DNA of 64,000 nucleotides from an uncultured Arenicella sp. (GCA_938048185.1 CALIVT010000007.1:62001-126000); one strand, 5' to 3'. Shown: positions 44,031 through 61,875, counted from the stretch's first letter. Numbers and translations are program-made. Notes: generated by a model not told the origin, from the letters alone.

Positions 44031-46193
44031 ATGAGCGATCCGAAAAACGCATTTGACGATGACATTCTCGATTTGGATGGAACCCCAGGAGATGAAGGTC
44101 TACAGGACCTATATGACGAATCCGACTTAGCGGATCTCGAAAATTTTGAAGGCTTAGATGACGATGTAGCCGCCGCCCCCGTTGCGAAGAAAAAGAGTAA
44201 AGGCGGGTCAAAATTTTGGTTGTTAATGACTTTGCTGGCGTTTGGTCTAGCGTTATTGATTGAGTTCTTGGTTGTACCAGCGGTAGACGTTCAAGTTCAG
44301 CGCGCGGACAACACCAGAGAAGCCATCTCTAAAGTCAATGTAAGTAATTTGGCTGCGGGTCAAGCGATGACTGAGGTCGGGCGCTTCGAGCCTGTTGAGC
44401 GTTCGATTTCAGATGCCGAAGGGGCGGTTAACGCGGTAGTGGCGGATGCGGGTATCAATGGCGCAACGGCTAAGCTGTTGTTTGGTAATGAGGCGTCTGA
44501 TGCGAAAGTGACCAGCGCATGGGCTGACTACAAGGCCGCGTCGGAACAGTTCCAGGCTAACGGCAAAGACGTTACCGACGTAAAGCAAATGCTATTTGCG
44601 ATGAACGGTCGCTTAGGGCGCGCCGTTGGTGATTCGGTAGTGTTCGTAGAATCAGTGGCCAAGGAAGGGCGAAATAAAGCATCGAGCGCATCCAAAGACA
44701 AATACTTATTTCTAACGTCAGAGGCATCAAACTTAAACGGTATTTTAAGTCGCTTAGGTGGTTCAACCAGTGCGTATTTCACGCCTGATGCAAACTTACA
44801 GCAGTTAGCTGATGGGCAAAATGGGTTGATGGTGCGTTTGCAGGAAACCTTGAACCGCATTGTGAGTAATTCAGCCGCGGTGGTGGGTACTGCGGCAGAG
44901 CCACTGCGTGCCCAATATTCTGATTTAGAGGCGCGTATACTTGAAATTGGTGATCGTGCCAGCGCGGTTGCTGAAGCTCGCACCGCTCTAAAGCAAATGC
45001 GCGACCAAGGCAGTGCGCTAAATGAAACCCTGCAAGCAGCCGGTAACCAAGGCGGCAATCTGTCACTGATTAAGAACTTGAGTATGGTGCTGCCGTTACT
45101 ATTAGCCGCATTCGGCGCCTTTAGTTTATGGCGCTATGCACAAGCGCAGTCAGCCAACATGGTGCAATACGACGCTGGTTTGGAAGAAACACTGGCCGAA
45201 CAACAAGAGTCTATTCTAAAGTTGCTCGACGAAATGAGCGCGCTGGCCGATGGTGACTTAACGGTTGAAGCCGAGGTGACGGATCAGATTACTGGCGCGA
45301 TTGCCGACTCGGTTAATTTCGCGGTAATCGAGATGCGCGAGCTAGTATCGCAAATTAACCGCGCCTCAATCGAGGTGGCGAATGAATCAGAGCAAGCGGT
45401 AAGTAACGCTCAGTCGGTATCGAAATCGAATATCACTCAGGCCGAGCAAATCTCAGAAGCGGCTACCTTGATGCAGAAGGTGTCGACCGGTATGCGTGAG
45501 ATGTCAGAGCAAGCGAATAGCTCCGCGAGCATGGCGACAGAGTCTCTGCACGCGGCATCTCAGGGCGCGCAAGCGGTGCGTGACACCATCGAAGGCATGG
45601 AAAATATGCGTGAACAGATTCAGGATACCTCTAAACGCATTAAGCGTCTGGGCGAATCGTCACAGCGCATTGGCGATATCGTAGCCTTGATTGATGACAT
45701 CGCAGAACAAACCAATATCCTGTCTTTGAATGCGGCGATTCAAGCATCGATGGCGGGTGAAGCCGGGCGCGGTTTTGCGGTGGTATCGGATGAGGTGCAG
45801 AGCTTAGCCGAACGGTCTACGGAGGCAACTAAGAAAATTGCAGAACTGGTTACGACGATTCAAAACGATACTAATGACGCGGTATTGTCGATGGAAAAAG
45901 CAACGCAACAAGTGGTGTCGGGTACTAAGGTTGCTGATTCCGCGGGTAGCGCGCTGGCCGAAATCGAAAACGTGTCGCAGCGTTTGTCATCATTGGTAGA
46001 GGGCATTTCGCGCGGTTCAAACGAGCAAGCAGAAACGGTAATCAAAGTATCTGAACAGGTTGCCTTGGTAAGTGATTCTTCCACCGATACATCACGCAAA
46101 GCACAAGAGTCAGCTAACTCGATTGCAAAATTGCTCGAGTTAGCGAAAGATCTTGAAACGTCGGTATCACGATTTAAGCTACCTGCGAGCTAG
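44031..46193 (+). CDS. pilJ: Pilus chemoreceptor PilJ
   Basis: 720 residues from the ATG at 44031, preceded by AGGTGG; the open frame starts at 43950 without a ribosome site. An acidic cytoplasmic tail of about 60 residues precedes transmembrane helix 1 (about 61-84). The PilJ-type periplasmic helical domain follows, then transmembrane helix 2 (about 347-368), a HAMP-like linker and a methyl-accepting signalling domain. The hairpin tip includes IAEQTNILSLNAAIQASMAGEAGRGF. The long acidic cytoplasmic head is unusual. It signals through PilI to ChpA. Confidence 0.92.
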   Translation: MSDPKNAFDDDILDLDGTPGDEGLQDLYDESDLADLENFEGLDDDVAAAPVAKKKSKGGSKFWLLMTLLAFGLALLIEFLVVPAVDVQVQRADNTREAISKVNVSNLAAGQAMTEVGRFEPVERSISDAEGAVNAVVADAGINGATAKLLFGNEASDAKVTSAWADYKAASEQFQANGKDVTDVKQMLFAMNGRLGRAVGDSVVFVESVAKEGRNKASSASKDKYLFLTSEASNLNGILSRLGGSTSAYFTPDANLQQLADGQNGLMVRLQETLNRIVSNSAAVVGTAAEPLRAQYSDLEARILEIGDRASAVAEARTALKQMRDQGSALNETLQAAGNQGGNLSLIKNLSMVLPLLLAAFGAFSLWRYAQAQSANMVQYDAGLEETLAEQQESILKLLDEMSALADGDLTVEAEVTDQITGAIADSVNFAVIEMRELVSQINRASIEVANESEQAVSNAQSVSKSNITQAEQISEAATLMQKVSTGMREMSEQANSSASMATESLHAASQGAQAVRDTIEGMENMREQIQDTSKRIKRLGESSQRIGDIVALIDDIAEQTNILSLNAAIQASMAGEAGRGFAVVSDEVQSLAERSTEATKKIAELVTTIQNDTNDAVLSMEKATQQVVSGTKVADSAGSALAEIENVSQRLSSLVEGISRGSNEQAETVIKVSEQVALVSDSSTDTSRKAQESANSIAKLLELAKDLETSVSRFKLPAS

Positions 46194-46264
46194 AGCTAGC
46201 CAGCGACGATAACTGAGCGACTGATAAGTAAGACTCATACAGCGAACGAGTACCGAGAGCAGAT

Positions 46265-53626
<7,362 letters not shown>

Positions 53627-53694
53627 ATTACTGCTAGCATCGCTGACTCATCGTTTTGAACAATAACTAACACATAAAAAGCCGACATTTACGC

Positions 53695-54144
53695 ATGGAA
53701 ACACTCGATTGTTATATTTTGCCATCTTCTCCGCTGTCAATTTTATTGCCAGTTGAGAGTGTGTCGGAGGTTATTGCGCAACCGCAAATTGACACAATGG
53801 ATTCAGCCCCAGCTAAATGGATGAAAGGTCACGTCAACTGGCGAAATCAACGTTTGCCAGTGCTGTCATACGCTGGCTTGCACGACTCAGATTTAGATGA
53901 ATCTGGTGCTGCCAAACCTATTCTGGTGGTTCTTAATCCAATTCCAAATGCTGCGCGAAAATCGTATTCGGGGTTACTGTGTTACGGCGACGTTAGGCGT
54001 ATTACGGTTGAACCAAACCTTGAATTTAGCGAGTTGTCCGAAGGGTTGGATAAGCGTTATGTCGAAGCGGTCGTTAAAGTCGGTGATGCGAACTTTGTTA
54101 TCCCTAAACTAGTTGCGCTTGGCGTGGCACTCTCTTATTTCTAG
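53695..54144 (+). CDS. chpC: CheW-like protein ChpC
   Basis: 149-residue CheW-domain protein after chpA. The motif WMKGHVNWRNQRLPVLSY near 42-59 is the CheW signature, and the order after chpA matches ChpC of Pseudomonas. ChpC may couple further receptors to ChpA. The chpB methylesterase gene that usually separates chpA and chpC is missing. The three-copy repeat at 54157-54214 follows immediately. Confidence 0.8.
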   Translation: METLDCYILPSSPLSILLPVESVSEVIAQPQIDTMDSAPAKWMKGHVNWRNQRLPVLSYAGLHDSDLDESGAAKPILVVLNPIPNAARKSYSGLLCYGDVRRITVEPNLEFSELSEGLDKRYVEAVVKVGDANFVIPKLVALGVALSYF

Positions 54145-54156
54145 CCTGCCGGTTCT

Positions 54157-54214
54157 TTTGGCTGAGGGCTTTTTAATATTTGGCTGAAGGCTCTTTAATT
54201 TTTGGCTGAGGGCT
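54157..54214 (+). repeat. Three-copy 22-base repeat between chpC and tkt
   Basis: TTTGGCTGAGGGCT occurs at 54157, 54179 (one change) and 54201, exactly 22 bases apart, separated by similar T-rich spacers ending TTTAAT. It begins 12 bases after the chpC stop. GGCTGAGGGCTTTTT units could act as weak terminators, or the array could be a slippage product. Confidence 0.8.
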
Positions 54215-54409
54215 CACACTTTTGAAATTGTTATCGCAGAGCTTGGATGTACGGCGATAAAAACGTAAAAAATCTCTCGTCGACCAAGGCACGCAAAAAC
54301 AAATTTGCTATATTACGGCCTACCTTAAGTAGGCTGCACATGATCGACTGTCGTTTGGATTGAAAATTGCCGGCCGCCAATATTAAACCACCGATCAAGG
54401 AGCTGCTTC

Positions 54410-56407
54410 ATGCCTTCGACCAACCGTCAACAACTTGCTAACGCCATCCGCGTGCTTAGTGCCGATGCTGTACAACAAGCTAATTCTGGCCATCCGGGTG
54501 CACCAATGGGCATGGCTGATATTGCCGAAGTGTTGTGGAATGACTTCTTAAGTCACAACCCTGATAACCCAACGTGGTACAACCGCGATCGTTTCGTATT
54601 GTCTAATGGCCATGGCTCAATGCTCATCTACTCATTATTGCACCTCAGCGGCTATGATGTGAGCGCCGAAGACATCCGAAATTTTCGTCAATTGCATTCT
54701 AAAACGCCGGGTCATCCTGAATATGGTTATACCCCGGGGGTTGAGACGACGACCGGCCCCTTAGGTCAAGGTATTGCCAACGCGATTGGTTTCGCGATCG
54801 CCGAGCAAACGCTCGCCGCACAATTTAACACCGCCGATCACCGTATTGTTGATCACCACACGTATGTCTTTATGGGCGATGGTTGCATGATGGAGGGCAT
54901 CTCACACGAAGCCTGCTCATTAGCCGGGACATTAGGTCTAGGCAAGCTGATCGCGTTTTGGGATGACAACGGTATTTCTATTGATGGTGAAGTAGAGGGC
55001 TGGTTCACTGATGACACACCGGCGCGATTCGCGGCCTATGGTTGGCACGTGATTGCTAATGTAGACGGTCATGATGCAACGGCATTGCAGTCGGCTATAG
55101 AAAAAGCGCAAGCTGAAACCTCAAAGCCGACCCTGATTTGTTGCAAGACTGTTATCGGCAAAGGCTCTCCAAATAAAGAAGGCACAGAAAACTGTCATGG
55201 TTCGCCGTTGGGCGTCGACGAAATAAGCCTAGTGCGCGAGGGTCTAGGCTGGGATGCGGCGCCATTTGAGGTACCCGCCGATATTAAGCAAGCGTGGGAT
55301 GCAAGTGCAAAAGGCCGACAAGCGGAACAGGAATGGCAAACGTTATTTGATGCATATCAAGCTGCAAATCCGGAAAAAGCCGCCGAATTCATGCGCCGTA
55401 TGAATGGCGAGCTGCCAGACAATTGGGCTGATGAAAGCGCTAAATTGGTTGCGCGGGCTGACGCTGATGCAGCCACCTTAGCAACTCGTAAAGCGAGTTT
55501 GCAATCACTTAACCAGTTAGGCCCGATGTTGCCGGAATTGATTGGTGGTTCGGCCGATTTAGCCGGCTCGAACTATACAATATGGAGCGGTTCTAAGGGC
55601 ATTAGTGCGAACGACGCAAGTGGTAACTACCTCTACTTCGGCGTGCGTGAGTTTGCCATGGCGGCCATTTCGAATGGCATCGCACTACATGGCGGTTTTA
55701 AAGCTTATGGTGGTACGTTTTTAGTTTTCGCGGATTACATGCGCAATGGCATGCGGATGTCGGCTTTGATGAAACAACCCGTCATCTATGTATTAACGCA
55801 TGACTCGATTGGTTTAGGCGAAGATGGCCCAACCCACCAACCGGTTGAGCATTGTGCCAGTTTACGATTGATTCCCAACATGTCTCTATGGCGTCCTTGC
55901 GATGCGGTTGAATCATTGGTTGCGTGGAAGGTCGCGATAGAAGCTCAAGACAAGCCGAGCAGCCTGGTGTTCTCACGCCAAAATTTGCCGCACCAAGTTC
56001 GCGATGCGCAGCAACTCGCAAATATTGAGAAAGGCGGCTACGTACTAAAAGACTCGGTCGGTACCCCTGACGTGATCTTAATCGCTACGGGTTCGGAGGT
56101 CGCTCTGGCGATGGATGCGTGTGACGAATTAGTAAAAAAAGGACAGGCCGTGCGCGTTGTGTCTATGCCTTCGACGGATTGCTTTGACTCTCAAGATGCT
56201 GATTATAAAGAAAGCGTGCTGCCCGCTGCAGTTACTAAGCGTGTAGCGCTCGAGGCTGGAGTTAGCGACTACTGGTATAAATACGTCGGCTTGCACGGCG
56301 CGATTATCGGCATGACAAGCTTTGGCGAATCAGCTCCGGCTGATCAGCTATTTGAACATTTCGGTTTCACCGTCGAGAATGTGATTAACGTTGTCGAAAA
56401 ACTCTGA
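54410..56407 (+). CDS. tkt: Transketolase
   Basis: 665-residue thiamine-diphosphate enzyme of the non-oxidative pentose phosphate pathway. The cofactor motif begins [13 protein letters not shown], and the substrate-binding histidines are in GHPGAPMG and SNGHGSM. The pyrimidine-binding domain contains [14 protein letters not shown], and [15 protein letters not shown] is the family signature. AAGGAG precedes the ATG. It is followed by pgk after 25 bases, so the two form an operon without the gap gene often found between them. Confidence 0.96.
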   Translation: MPSTNRQQLANAIRVLSADAVQQANSGHPGAPMGMADIAEVLWNDFLSHNPDNPTWYNRDRFVLSNGHGSMLIYSLLHLSGYDVSAEDIRNFRQLHSKTPGHPEYGYTPGVETTTGPLGQGIANAIGFAIAEQTLAAQFNTADHRIVDHHTYVFMGDGCMMEGISHEACSLAGTLGLGKLIAFWDDNGISIDGEVEGWFTDDTPARFAAYGWHVIANVDGHDATALQSAIEKAQAETSKPTLICCKTVIGKGSPNKEGTENCHGSPLGVDEISLVREGLGWDAAPFEVPADIKQAWDASAKGRQAEQEWQTLFDAYQAANPEKAAEFMRRMNGELPDNWADESAKLVARADADAATLATRKASLQSLNQLGPMLPELIGGSADLAGSNYTIWSGSKGISANDASGNYLYFGVREFAMAAISNGIALHGGFKAYGGTFLVFADYMRNGMRMSALMKQPVIYVLTHDSIGLGEDGPTHQPVEHCASLRLIPNMSLWRPCDAVESLVAWKVAIEAQDKPSSLVFSRQNLPHQVRDAQQLANIEKGGYVLKDSVGTPDVILIATGSEVALAMDACDELVKKGQAVRVVSMPSTDCFDSQDADYKESVLPAAVTKRVALEAGVSDYWYKYVGLHGAIIGMTSFGESAPADQLFEHFGFTVENVINVVEKL

Positions 56408-56432
56408 ACCTATCGAGCTCTAGGAATAAGCC

Positions 56433-57608
56433 ATGACTGTATTGCGTATGCAAGACCTTGATCTTGCTGACCAGCGAGTGTTGATTCGTCAAGATTTGAA
56501 TGTTCCGTTAAAAGACGGAGGCGTTAGCAACGATGCTCGTATTCGAGCGTCATTAGCAACAATAAAATTGGCATTAAAAAAAGGTGCCAAAGTTATGCTG
56601 ATGTCGCACTTGGGTCGTCCGAGCGAAGGTGAATATGACCAAAGCTTGTCCTTGGCGCCAGTCGCCGAAAATTTGAGCGAACATTTGAAGGTTAATGTTC
56701 GGCTTGAACGCGACTGGTTAGACGGTATTGAACTAATGGCTGGTGAGATCGTGTTATGTGAAAATGTGCGGTTTAACGTGGGCGAAAAAGCCGATGATGA
56801 GGCCTTAGCGAAACGCATGGCTGCGCTGTGCGATGTGTTTGTAATGGATGCATTTGGCACCGCCCACCGGGCGCAAGCCTCAACGCATGGCGTCGCAAAG
56901 TTCGCGCCGCTCGCCTGCGCGGGCCCTTTACTAAGTAATGAACTTGACGCATTAGCAAAAGCTTTAGATAAGCCCGCTCGGCCTATTGTTGCGATTGTTG
57001 GCGGTTCTAAAGTATCAACTAAGTTGACCGTGCTCGATGCCTTGTCTGAAAAAGTCGACCAGTTAATCGTCGGTGGTGGTATCGCGAATACCTTCATTGC
57101 GGCGGCGGGTCATGGCGTGGGTAAGTCTCTATGTGAACATGATTTGATTGAGGATGCTAAGCAGCTAAGCGCAAAAGCTAAGGCTACCGACGGCGACATT
57201 CCGCTACCCACCGATGTGGTTTGTGGCAAAGAGTTTTCGCAAACCGCAGTCGCTGTTACTAAGAATGTTAGCGAAGTCGAAGAAGGCGATATGATATTTG
57301 ATATTGGCCCGGACACTGCGGCTCAGTTCGCCGAGTTACTTAAAGGCGCGGGCACCATCGTTTGGAATGGGCCTGTCGGTGTGTTTGAGTTTAATCAGTT
57401 TGGGGAAGGTACTAAAGCGCTCGCGCACGCAATTGCAGAGTCCTCGGCATTTTCGGTAGCGGGTGGTGGCGATACGGTCGCAGCTATTGATAAATATGGT
57501 GTCGCCGATAATATTTCTTATATTTCCACCGGTGGTGGCGCATTTTTAGAATTTCTTGAAGGAAAGCCCCTGCCGGCTGTCGAGGTGCTGAAGTCGCGCG
57601 TAAAATAG
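56433..57608 (+). CDS. pgk: Phosphoglycerate kinase
   Basis: 391-residue glycolytic kinase transferring phosphate from 1,3-bisphosphoglycerate to ADP. The N-terminal substrate site carries [11 protein letters not shown] and SHLGRP. The nucleotide-binding half contains GGSKVSTKL and the C-terminal glycine-rich loop [15 protein letters not shown] precedes the ATG. It is co-transcribed with tkt. Confidence 0.96.
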   Translation: MTVLRMQDLDLADQRVLIRQDLNVPLKDGGVSNDARIRASLATIKLALKKGAKVMLMSHLGRPSEGEYDQSLSLAPVAENLSEHLKVNVRLERDWLDGIELMAGEIVLCENVRFNVGEKADDEALAKRMAALCDVFVMDAFGTAHRAQASTHGVAKFAPLACAGPLLSNELDALAKALDKPARPIVAIVGGSKVSTKLTVLDALSEKVDQLIVGGGIANTFIAAAGHGVGKSLCEHDLIEDAKQLSAKAKATDGDIPLPTDVVCGKEFSQTAVAVTKNVSEVEEGDMIFDIGPDTAAQFAELLKGAGTIVWNGPVGVFEFNQFGEGTKALAHAIAESSAFSVAGGGDTVAAIDKYGVADNISYISTGGGAFLEFLEGKPLPAVEVLKSRVK

Positions 57609-57894
57609 GCCAATAAATCAAAGTATTAGCGTTAGCTCTTGAACAATTGCATGTAATTTGTCCAGTATTGGCGCAAGAAAATGTAAATTCTCCGATTTGC
57701 GTGTCAAGGAGATTGATTGCTTTCGCTAAGTCGTTCAAAATTAAAGAAATTCCGACTAAAGTCCCCTATATTTATGTTTCGGGAAGCGTAAATTGTGATT
57801 TGGTTGGCTAAAAAAATTTGATGGTGGCAGACACCACATCATTATTTACTGGATTCTTGCAAACACTAACGCGAGAGTTCGTACGAGGGTATCA

Positions 57895-59961
57895 ATGGGG
57901 TTTTTACACATAAGCGAATCTACTCACGGAGAGCAGGTAAGCGACAATAATAATATTGGCTTTGCGATTCGCGGTTTGGGCGAGCGTGATCAGAGCTCTG
58001 CTTGGTTTCGGAATATGCTTGGCGCGCTAGTCGCCGGTGTTTTGCTGTTATTTAGCTCGGTTGGAAAAGTACATGCGCTCGGCGTAGGCGCGGCGGAAAC
58101 TGATTCCTATATTGGCCAACGTCTGTCGGTCAGCATTCCGCTGTTCAACGTGTCCAATCCAAATGCGCTCAGTATTAATTTTTCCTCGCCGCAGTTTGGT
58201 AGAGAAGGTCAGTCTGTTGTACAAGCAGAGCTTGATCGATCGAATTCGCAACTGTCTATTAGACTTACCTCTAACTCGGTCGTTAACGAGCCCTACTTAG
58301 AATTTAGCTTGGAACTCAACGATGGTGGCAGCGCGTTCAACAAGGATTTTACGGTGTTACTCGACCTTGAACCTGGTGGCGCATCGCAGAGTGCTCAGGC
58401 CAACGTTTCAAGTACCTTCGCTGGCGCGTCAGATGATTTTTCGGTAAGTAATCTCACTGATGAGGGCGGCGCCAGCAGCGACCTTATGGGGCCGTATGAC
58501 TATGCGCAGGCCGGCCGTATCCCTGCCAGGTTTGGAGCAGTGCTTGACGGCCAATCATTGTGGCGAGTTGCGCGCCGGATTAATGGCGCTATGGGTGTGT
58601 CGCGCAGTCAAATGATTTGGGCGTTATATCAAGCCAACCCAGGTGCATTCACCGCTAAAAGCGTGCAGAGCCTTAAGGCGGGCTCGTTTTTGACGATTCC
58701 TGACGAGTCGGTAGTCAAGCAAGTTAGTCACGAGCAAGCCAAGGCAAATTTGAGAGCTTTGTCGAGTGCAGACTCAACCAGGGTTGTGGCTGAGTCCAGC
58801 GCTATTGATACCAGTGCGCTGGCAGAATTTTCCGAGACAGACTCGGATGACGGTGCGGCCTCGGGAAGCGCGGCTGAGCAAGTTCAGGCGAACCCTTTCC
58901 AGGTTACCAGCGTTGGTGAGTTAGGCGCTCCGCTTGATGCGGACAGTTCCAAGCAAGCTCAAGAGATTATCGTTTCTCTCACTGAGACTGTTGGTAATTT
59001 ATCGCAACAATTGATTCGAAAAGATGGCCAAATTGAGTCGCTAGAAGCCCAAGTCGCAGAGCTGAAGTCGTTCATAAGTGACGATGCTAATCTGACTCTC
59101 TCGACGGATGTGTCGGCCCCCGATAGCGGTGCAAACTTGGGTGGGGAAGTCTCTGAACAAGTTTCGGAAGTTGCCCTGCAAAACCCGGTGACCGAGTCGG
59201 GCGCGGTCGATGCCGCTAACGATGCCAGTGTTGTTACCACGGTGGCCGAAAATACACGTGCCGCGCTCAGCGAAGCGAGACCAATTTGGCATTGGCTTTT
59301 GCTCGCATTTGCTTTGTTGCTGATTGTTGCTCTCTTTTTAAGAACAAGAATAGCAGAGCTATGGCGCTCACTTAACCTATTTGGCTCAGATGATCGAGTA
59401 GAGTTTAACGATCAGGTCGCGGTTGAAATGCCGAAAGTTTATTCACGCGATCAAGCCGCGTTCGATTCGGCACCAACTCCGCCATTTCAACCCGTAAGCG
59501 CTAATGCACAAAGCGGTGATGGCAATGCTAGCAAAGATTATTCTAAGTTAGTCGCGGTAGAAAAGACCGACCCAGAAGGTTCATTGGCGGGTATTAGTTA
59601 CTCTGAGTTGGGTGACGACGATGGGTCTTTTGAGCCGAATGACGTATTAGAGTTCGTGACGGAGGAGTCTGGCGAAGTCAGTGTTGAGGTCGAGGATGAA
59701 GATTTAAGTTTTGATGATCGTTTCAATAGCTTGCTTGAAGACAATGACTTTGATTTTGCTCGCGAGCTATTAGATTTTGCGCGCTATAATGAGATAAATG
59801 ATGAGCGCTATCATTTTGAGCGCCTTCGTTTATTCGAAAAAATGCGTGATGAAGACGGGTTTTATCAATATTATTATGAAATTGAAGAGCAAATTCCGAG
59901 CTTCCCGCAGACCGTACAAACTGAAATTTCGCAACTAGTGGTGCAACTCGCACATCACTAG
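57895..59961 (+). CDS. fimV: FimV-family pilus assembly/peptidoglycan-binding protein
   Basis: 688-residue inner-membrane protein of the FimV type. A 40-residue N-terminal extension precedes a signal-like helix (about 41-61). The FimV N-terminal domain follows (IGQRLSVSIPL...), then a LysM-like segment (about 197-260, QSLWRVARRINGAMGVS and IWALYQANP). A coiled coil lies near 350-395, one transmembrane helix at about 463-482, and an acidic cytoplasmic part ends in a helical C-terminal module. FimV localises type IV pilus and secretin components and supports cAMP signalling in Pseudomonas. GAGGG supports the start. The cytoplasmic part is shorter than in Pseudomonas. Confidence 0.85.
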   Translation: MGFLHISESTHGEQVSDNNNIGFAIRGLGERDQSSAWFRNMLGALVAGVLLLFSSVGKVHALGVGAAETDSYIGQRLSVSIPLFNVSNPNALSINFSSPQFGREGQSVVQAELDRSNSQLSIRLTSNSVVNEPYLEFSLELNDGGSAFNKDFTVLLDLEPGGASQSAQANVSSTFAGASDDFSVSNLTDEGGASSDLMGPYDYAQAGRIPARFGAVLDGQSLWRVARRINGAMGVSRSQMIWALYQANPGAFTAKSVQSLKAGSFLTIPDESVVKQVSHEQAKANLRALSSADSTRVVAESSAIDTSALAEFSETDSDDGAASGSAAEQVQANPFQVTSVGELGAPLDADSSKQAQEIIVSLTETVGNLSQQLIRKDGQIESLEAQVAELKSFISDDANLTLSTDVSAPDSGANLGGEVSEQVSEVALQNPVTESGAVDAANDASVVTTVAENTRAALSEARPIWHWLLLAFALLLIVALFLRTRIAELWRSLNLFGSDDRVEFNDQVAVEMPKVYSRDQAAFDSAPTPPFQPVSANAQSGDGNASKDYSKLVAVEKTDPEGSLAGISYSELGDDDGSFEPNDVLEFVTEESGEVSVEVEDEDLSFDDRFNSLLEDNDFDFARELLDFARYNEINDERYHFERLRLFEKMRDEDGFYQYYYEIEEQIPSFPQTVQTEISQLVVQLAHH

Positions 59962-60458
59962 TGCCGGCGTTTGCACCGATCTTGGGGGCGAACGCTGCCG
60001 TACTGATTCTTGGTTCTATGCCGGGCCAAATGTCATTAACAGAGTCACAATATTACGCCCACCCAAGAAATAGCTTTTGGTGGTTAATGTCGCAAATCTA
60101 CGGCTTTGATGAAGACCTTAGTTATGCTCAAAAGACCGACGTTATGCGCGACAACAGCGTGGCAGTGTGGGACGTTTTACACGATTGTCAGCGTCCTGGG
60201 AGCTTAGACTCCGCGATTGTGAAGAGCACTGAAGTTGTTAACGACTTTGAGCTCTTTTTTGTGCAGCACCCTGAGCTGCGCCTAGTTATCTTTAACGGGG
60301 CCGCCGCGGAAAAAATTTTTCACCGTCATTGTGCGGACCTTGTTCGGGATAATAGTGAACTCATCGATTGGCACCGTTGCCCCTCTACGAGCCCAGCGCA
60401 CGCCAGCGTCAGTGCTCAACAAAAGCTTAGTGCATGGCGCCAAGCGCTGGCAATTTAA
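59961..60458 (+). CDS. Family 6 (hypoxanthine-type) DNA glycosylase
   Basis: 165-residue uracil-DNA-glycosylase superfamily enzyme of the HDG type, which removes deoxyinosine from DNA. The catalytic loop LGSMPGQMSL (about 17-26) and the HPRNSFWWLM motif with its asparagine (near 34-43) are present. The GTG start at 59961 overlaps the last base of the fimV stop (TAGTG), so translation is coupled to fimV. It has no obvious link to pilus biology. Confidence 0.88.
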   Translation: MPAFAPILGANAAVLILGSMPGQMSLTESQYYAHPRNSFWWLMSQIYGFDEDLSYAQKTDVMRDNSVAVWDVLHDCQRPGSLDSAIVKSTEVVNDFELFFVQHPELRLVIFNGAAAEKIFHRHCADLVRDNSELIDWHRCPSTSPAHASVSAQQKLSAWRQALAI

Positions 60459-60479
60459 CGTCTCGAAATACCATAAGTC

Positions 60480-60956
60480 ATGTCAAAGAAAGCCAAGTTT
60501 TGGGAGCATAAAACGCTCTTCGAAATGTCTCCAAGTGAATGGGAGAGCATTTGTGATGGTTGTGCTAAATGTTGCCTCACGCAACTGCAAGATGACGAAA
60601 CGGAAAAACTGGTGTTCACCGATGTCGCCTGTGATTTGCTCGATGATGAAGGTTGCCGATGTACCGACTATTCAAACCGTTCAAAGCGAGTACCAAGTTG
60701 CATGACAATGAACGCAAGCAATGTTGAGGAGGCTGCAGCCTTTGCGCCACCGACCTGTTCTTATCGTTTATTACTTGAGGGAAAGCCACTTCCAAGTTGG
60801 CATCACTTAAATTCTGGAAGTAATCAGACGGTTCACCAACACGGCCAATCAGTTCGACACCGAGTGCGCTTCCAGCGAGATATTCAAGAAGATGATATTC
60901 AAGACTATATTGTCGAGTGGCCAGCATTAATTTCGATTCATGAAACAGAATCCTAA
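60480..60956 (+). CDS. YcgN-family cysteine-cluster protein
   Basis: 158-residue cytoplasmic protein of the UPF0260/YcgN family. The cysteine clusters are CDGCAKCC near 22-29, C and C in ACDLL and GCRC near 55-65, and further cysteines at SCMTM and PTCSY. This pattern suits iron-sulfur or zinc binding. Function is unknown. It follows the glycosylase by 21 bases and is probably in the same transcript. Confidence 0.88.
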   Translation: MSKKAKFWEHKTLFEMSPSEWESICDGCAKCCLTQLQDDETEKLVFTDVACDLLDDEGCRCTDYSNRSKRVPSCMTMNASNVEEAAAFAPPTCSYRLLLEGKPLPSWHHLNSGSNQTVHQHGQSVRHRVRFQRDIQEDDIQDYIVEWPALISIHETES

Positions 60957-61270
60957 CCCAGTTTATTGTTTGGAAAAGGCTTACCGTATACGCATCCTTT
61001 GACTAAAAAATGTAAGTGCTATTGATGCGTGAATAGGCTTTTAAGAATGCGTAAACCTAAATGTACACCATCGTGTATACTGGCCCAGTCCGATTTGGGT
61101 TGTAAATCAGGCAGGGGTAGTTGACTAGGTAAAACTAATAAATAATAAGGTTGGCGACTTGTCGCATCGTTAGTGTTTATTTTTTGCTTAGCTTTTACGC
61201 TGCTAAATCATTAGTGACTAGCGAAAAATGAAATTGTAGTAGAACAAGAGATCCGCGTGGAGCGTAACCA
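60957..61270. promoter_or_regulatory. Region upstream of dsbB with palindromic operator-like site
   Basis: No gene. TGTACAC-CATC-GTGTATA (61062-61079; one G-T mismatch) is a 7-4-7 palindrome that overlaps a -10-like TATACT (61076-61081). This is the layout of a repressor site on a promoter. The regulator is not recognised. The rest is AT-rich and featureless. Confidence 0.4.
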
Positions 61271-61786
61271 GTGATAAGAACGCGTTGGTATTGGGTAGGT
61301 TTAATTGGGTGTGCGGCGTTATTGGCCATCGCATATTTTTATTTTCAACGTCAGTTGGGATTGCCGCCATGCCCCTTGTGCATGTTTCAACGTGCTTGCT
61401 TAGTCGCGGTTGCATTCTTTTGTCTACTAGGGATTATTATTCGCCCCAAAAAGGTGGGGTCTAAGCTGCTCGCCTTCGGCGCTTCTCTGGCAAGTCTTCT
61501 AGGCTTGGCAATCGCTGGACGTCAGGTCTGGTTGCAGCACTTGCCGGCTGATCAAGTGCCTGAGTGTGGCCCAGATTTAGCGTTTATGCTCGACGCTTTT
61601 CCATTGATGGAAACCATTCAAACTGTACTCTCGGGCAGTGGCGAATGTGCCGAGGTTCTATGGCGTTTTCTCGGTTTGAGTATGCCTGAATGGATGGTGC
61701 TGGTGTTCACCATTATGCTGTTACTGTGCGTTCGATTATTATTCAGCAAAGAGCGCAACTATTTTTCTGGCGCGTTAGGGCGCTAA
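61271..61786 (+). CDS. dsbB: Disulfide bond formation protein B
   Basis: 171-residue inner-membrane quinone reductase that re-oxidises DsbA. Four transmembrane helices are evident. The first periplasmic redox pair is C34/C37 in PPCPLC and the second is C99 and C126, all four in place. The GTG start at 61271 follows a GGAGCG site. Its stop codon lies inside a small hairpin (61774-61787) followed by four T residues, a weak candidate terminator. Confidence 0.93.
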   Translation: MIRTRWYWVGLIGCAALLAIAYFYFQRQLGLPPCPLCMFQRACLVAVAFFCLLGIIIRPKKVGSKLLAFGASLASLLGLAIAGRQVWLQHLPADQVPECGPDLAFMLDAFPLMETIQTVLSGSGECAEVLWRFLGLSMPEWMVLVFTIMLLLCVRLLFSKERNYFSGALGR

Positions 61787-61791
61787 CTTTT
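61774..61791 (+). terminator. Weak candidate terminator at the end of dsbB
   Basis: GTTAG and CTAAC pair around GGCG and run into TTTT; the dsbB stop codon is within the right arm. The stem is short, so efficiency is doubtful. Confidence 0.35.
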
Positions 61792-61875
61792 CAAGCCGTT
61801 GCTTTAAGCAATATAGAAGATCAAGCCCCCGTTACTACGTTCCCTCAGCTTACGCAACGTTTAGTATTGAGTTAC

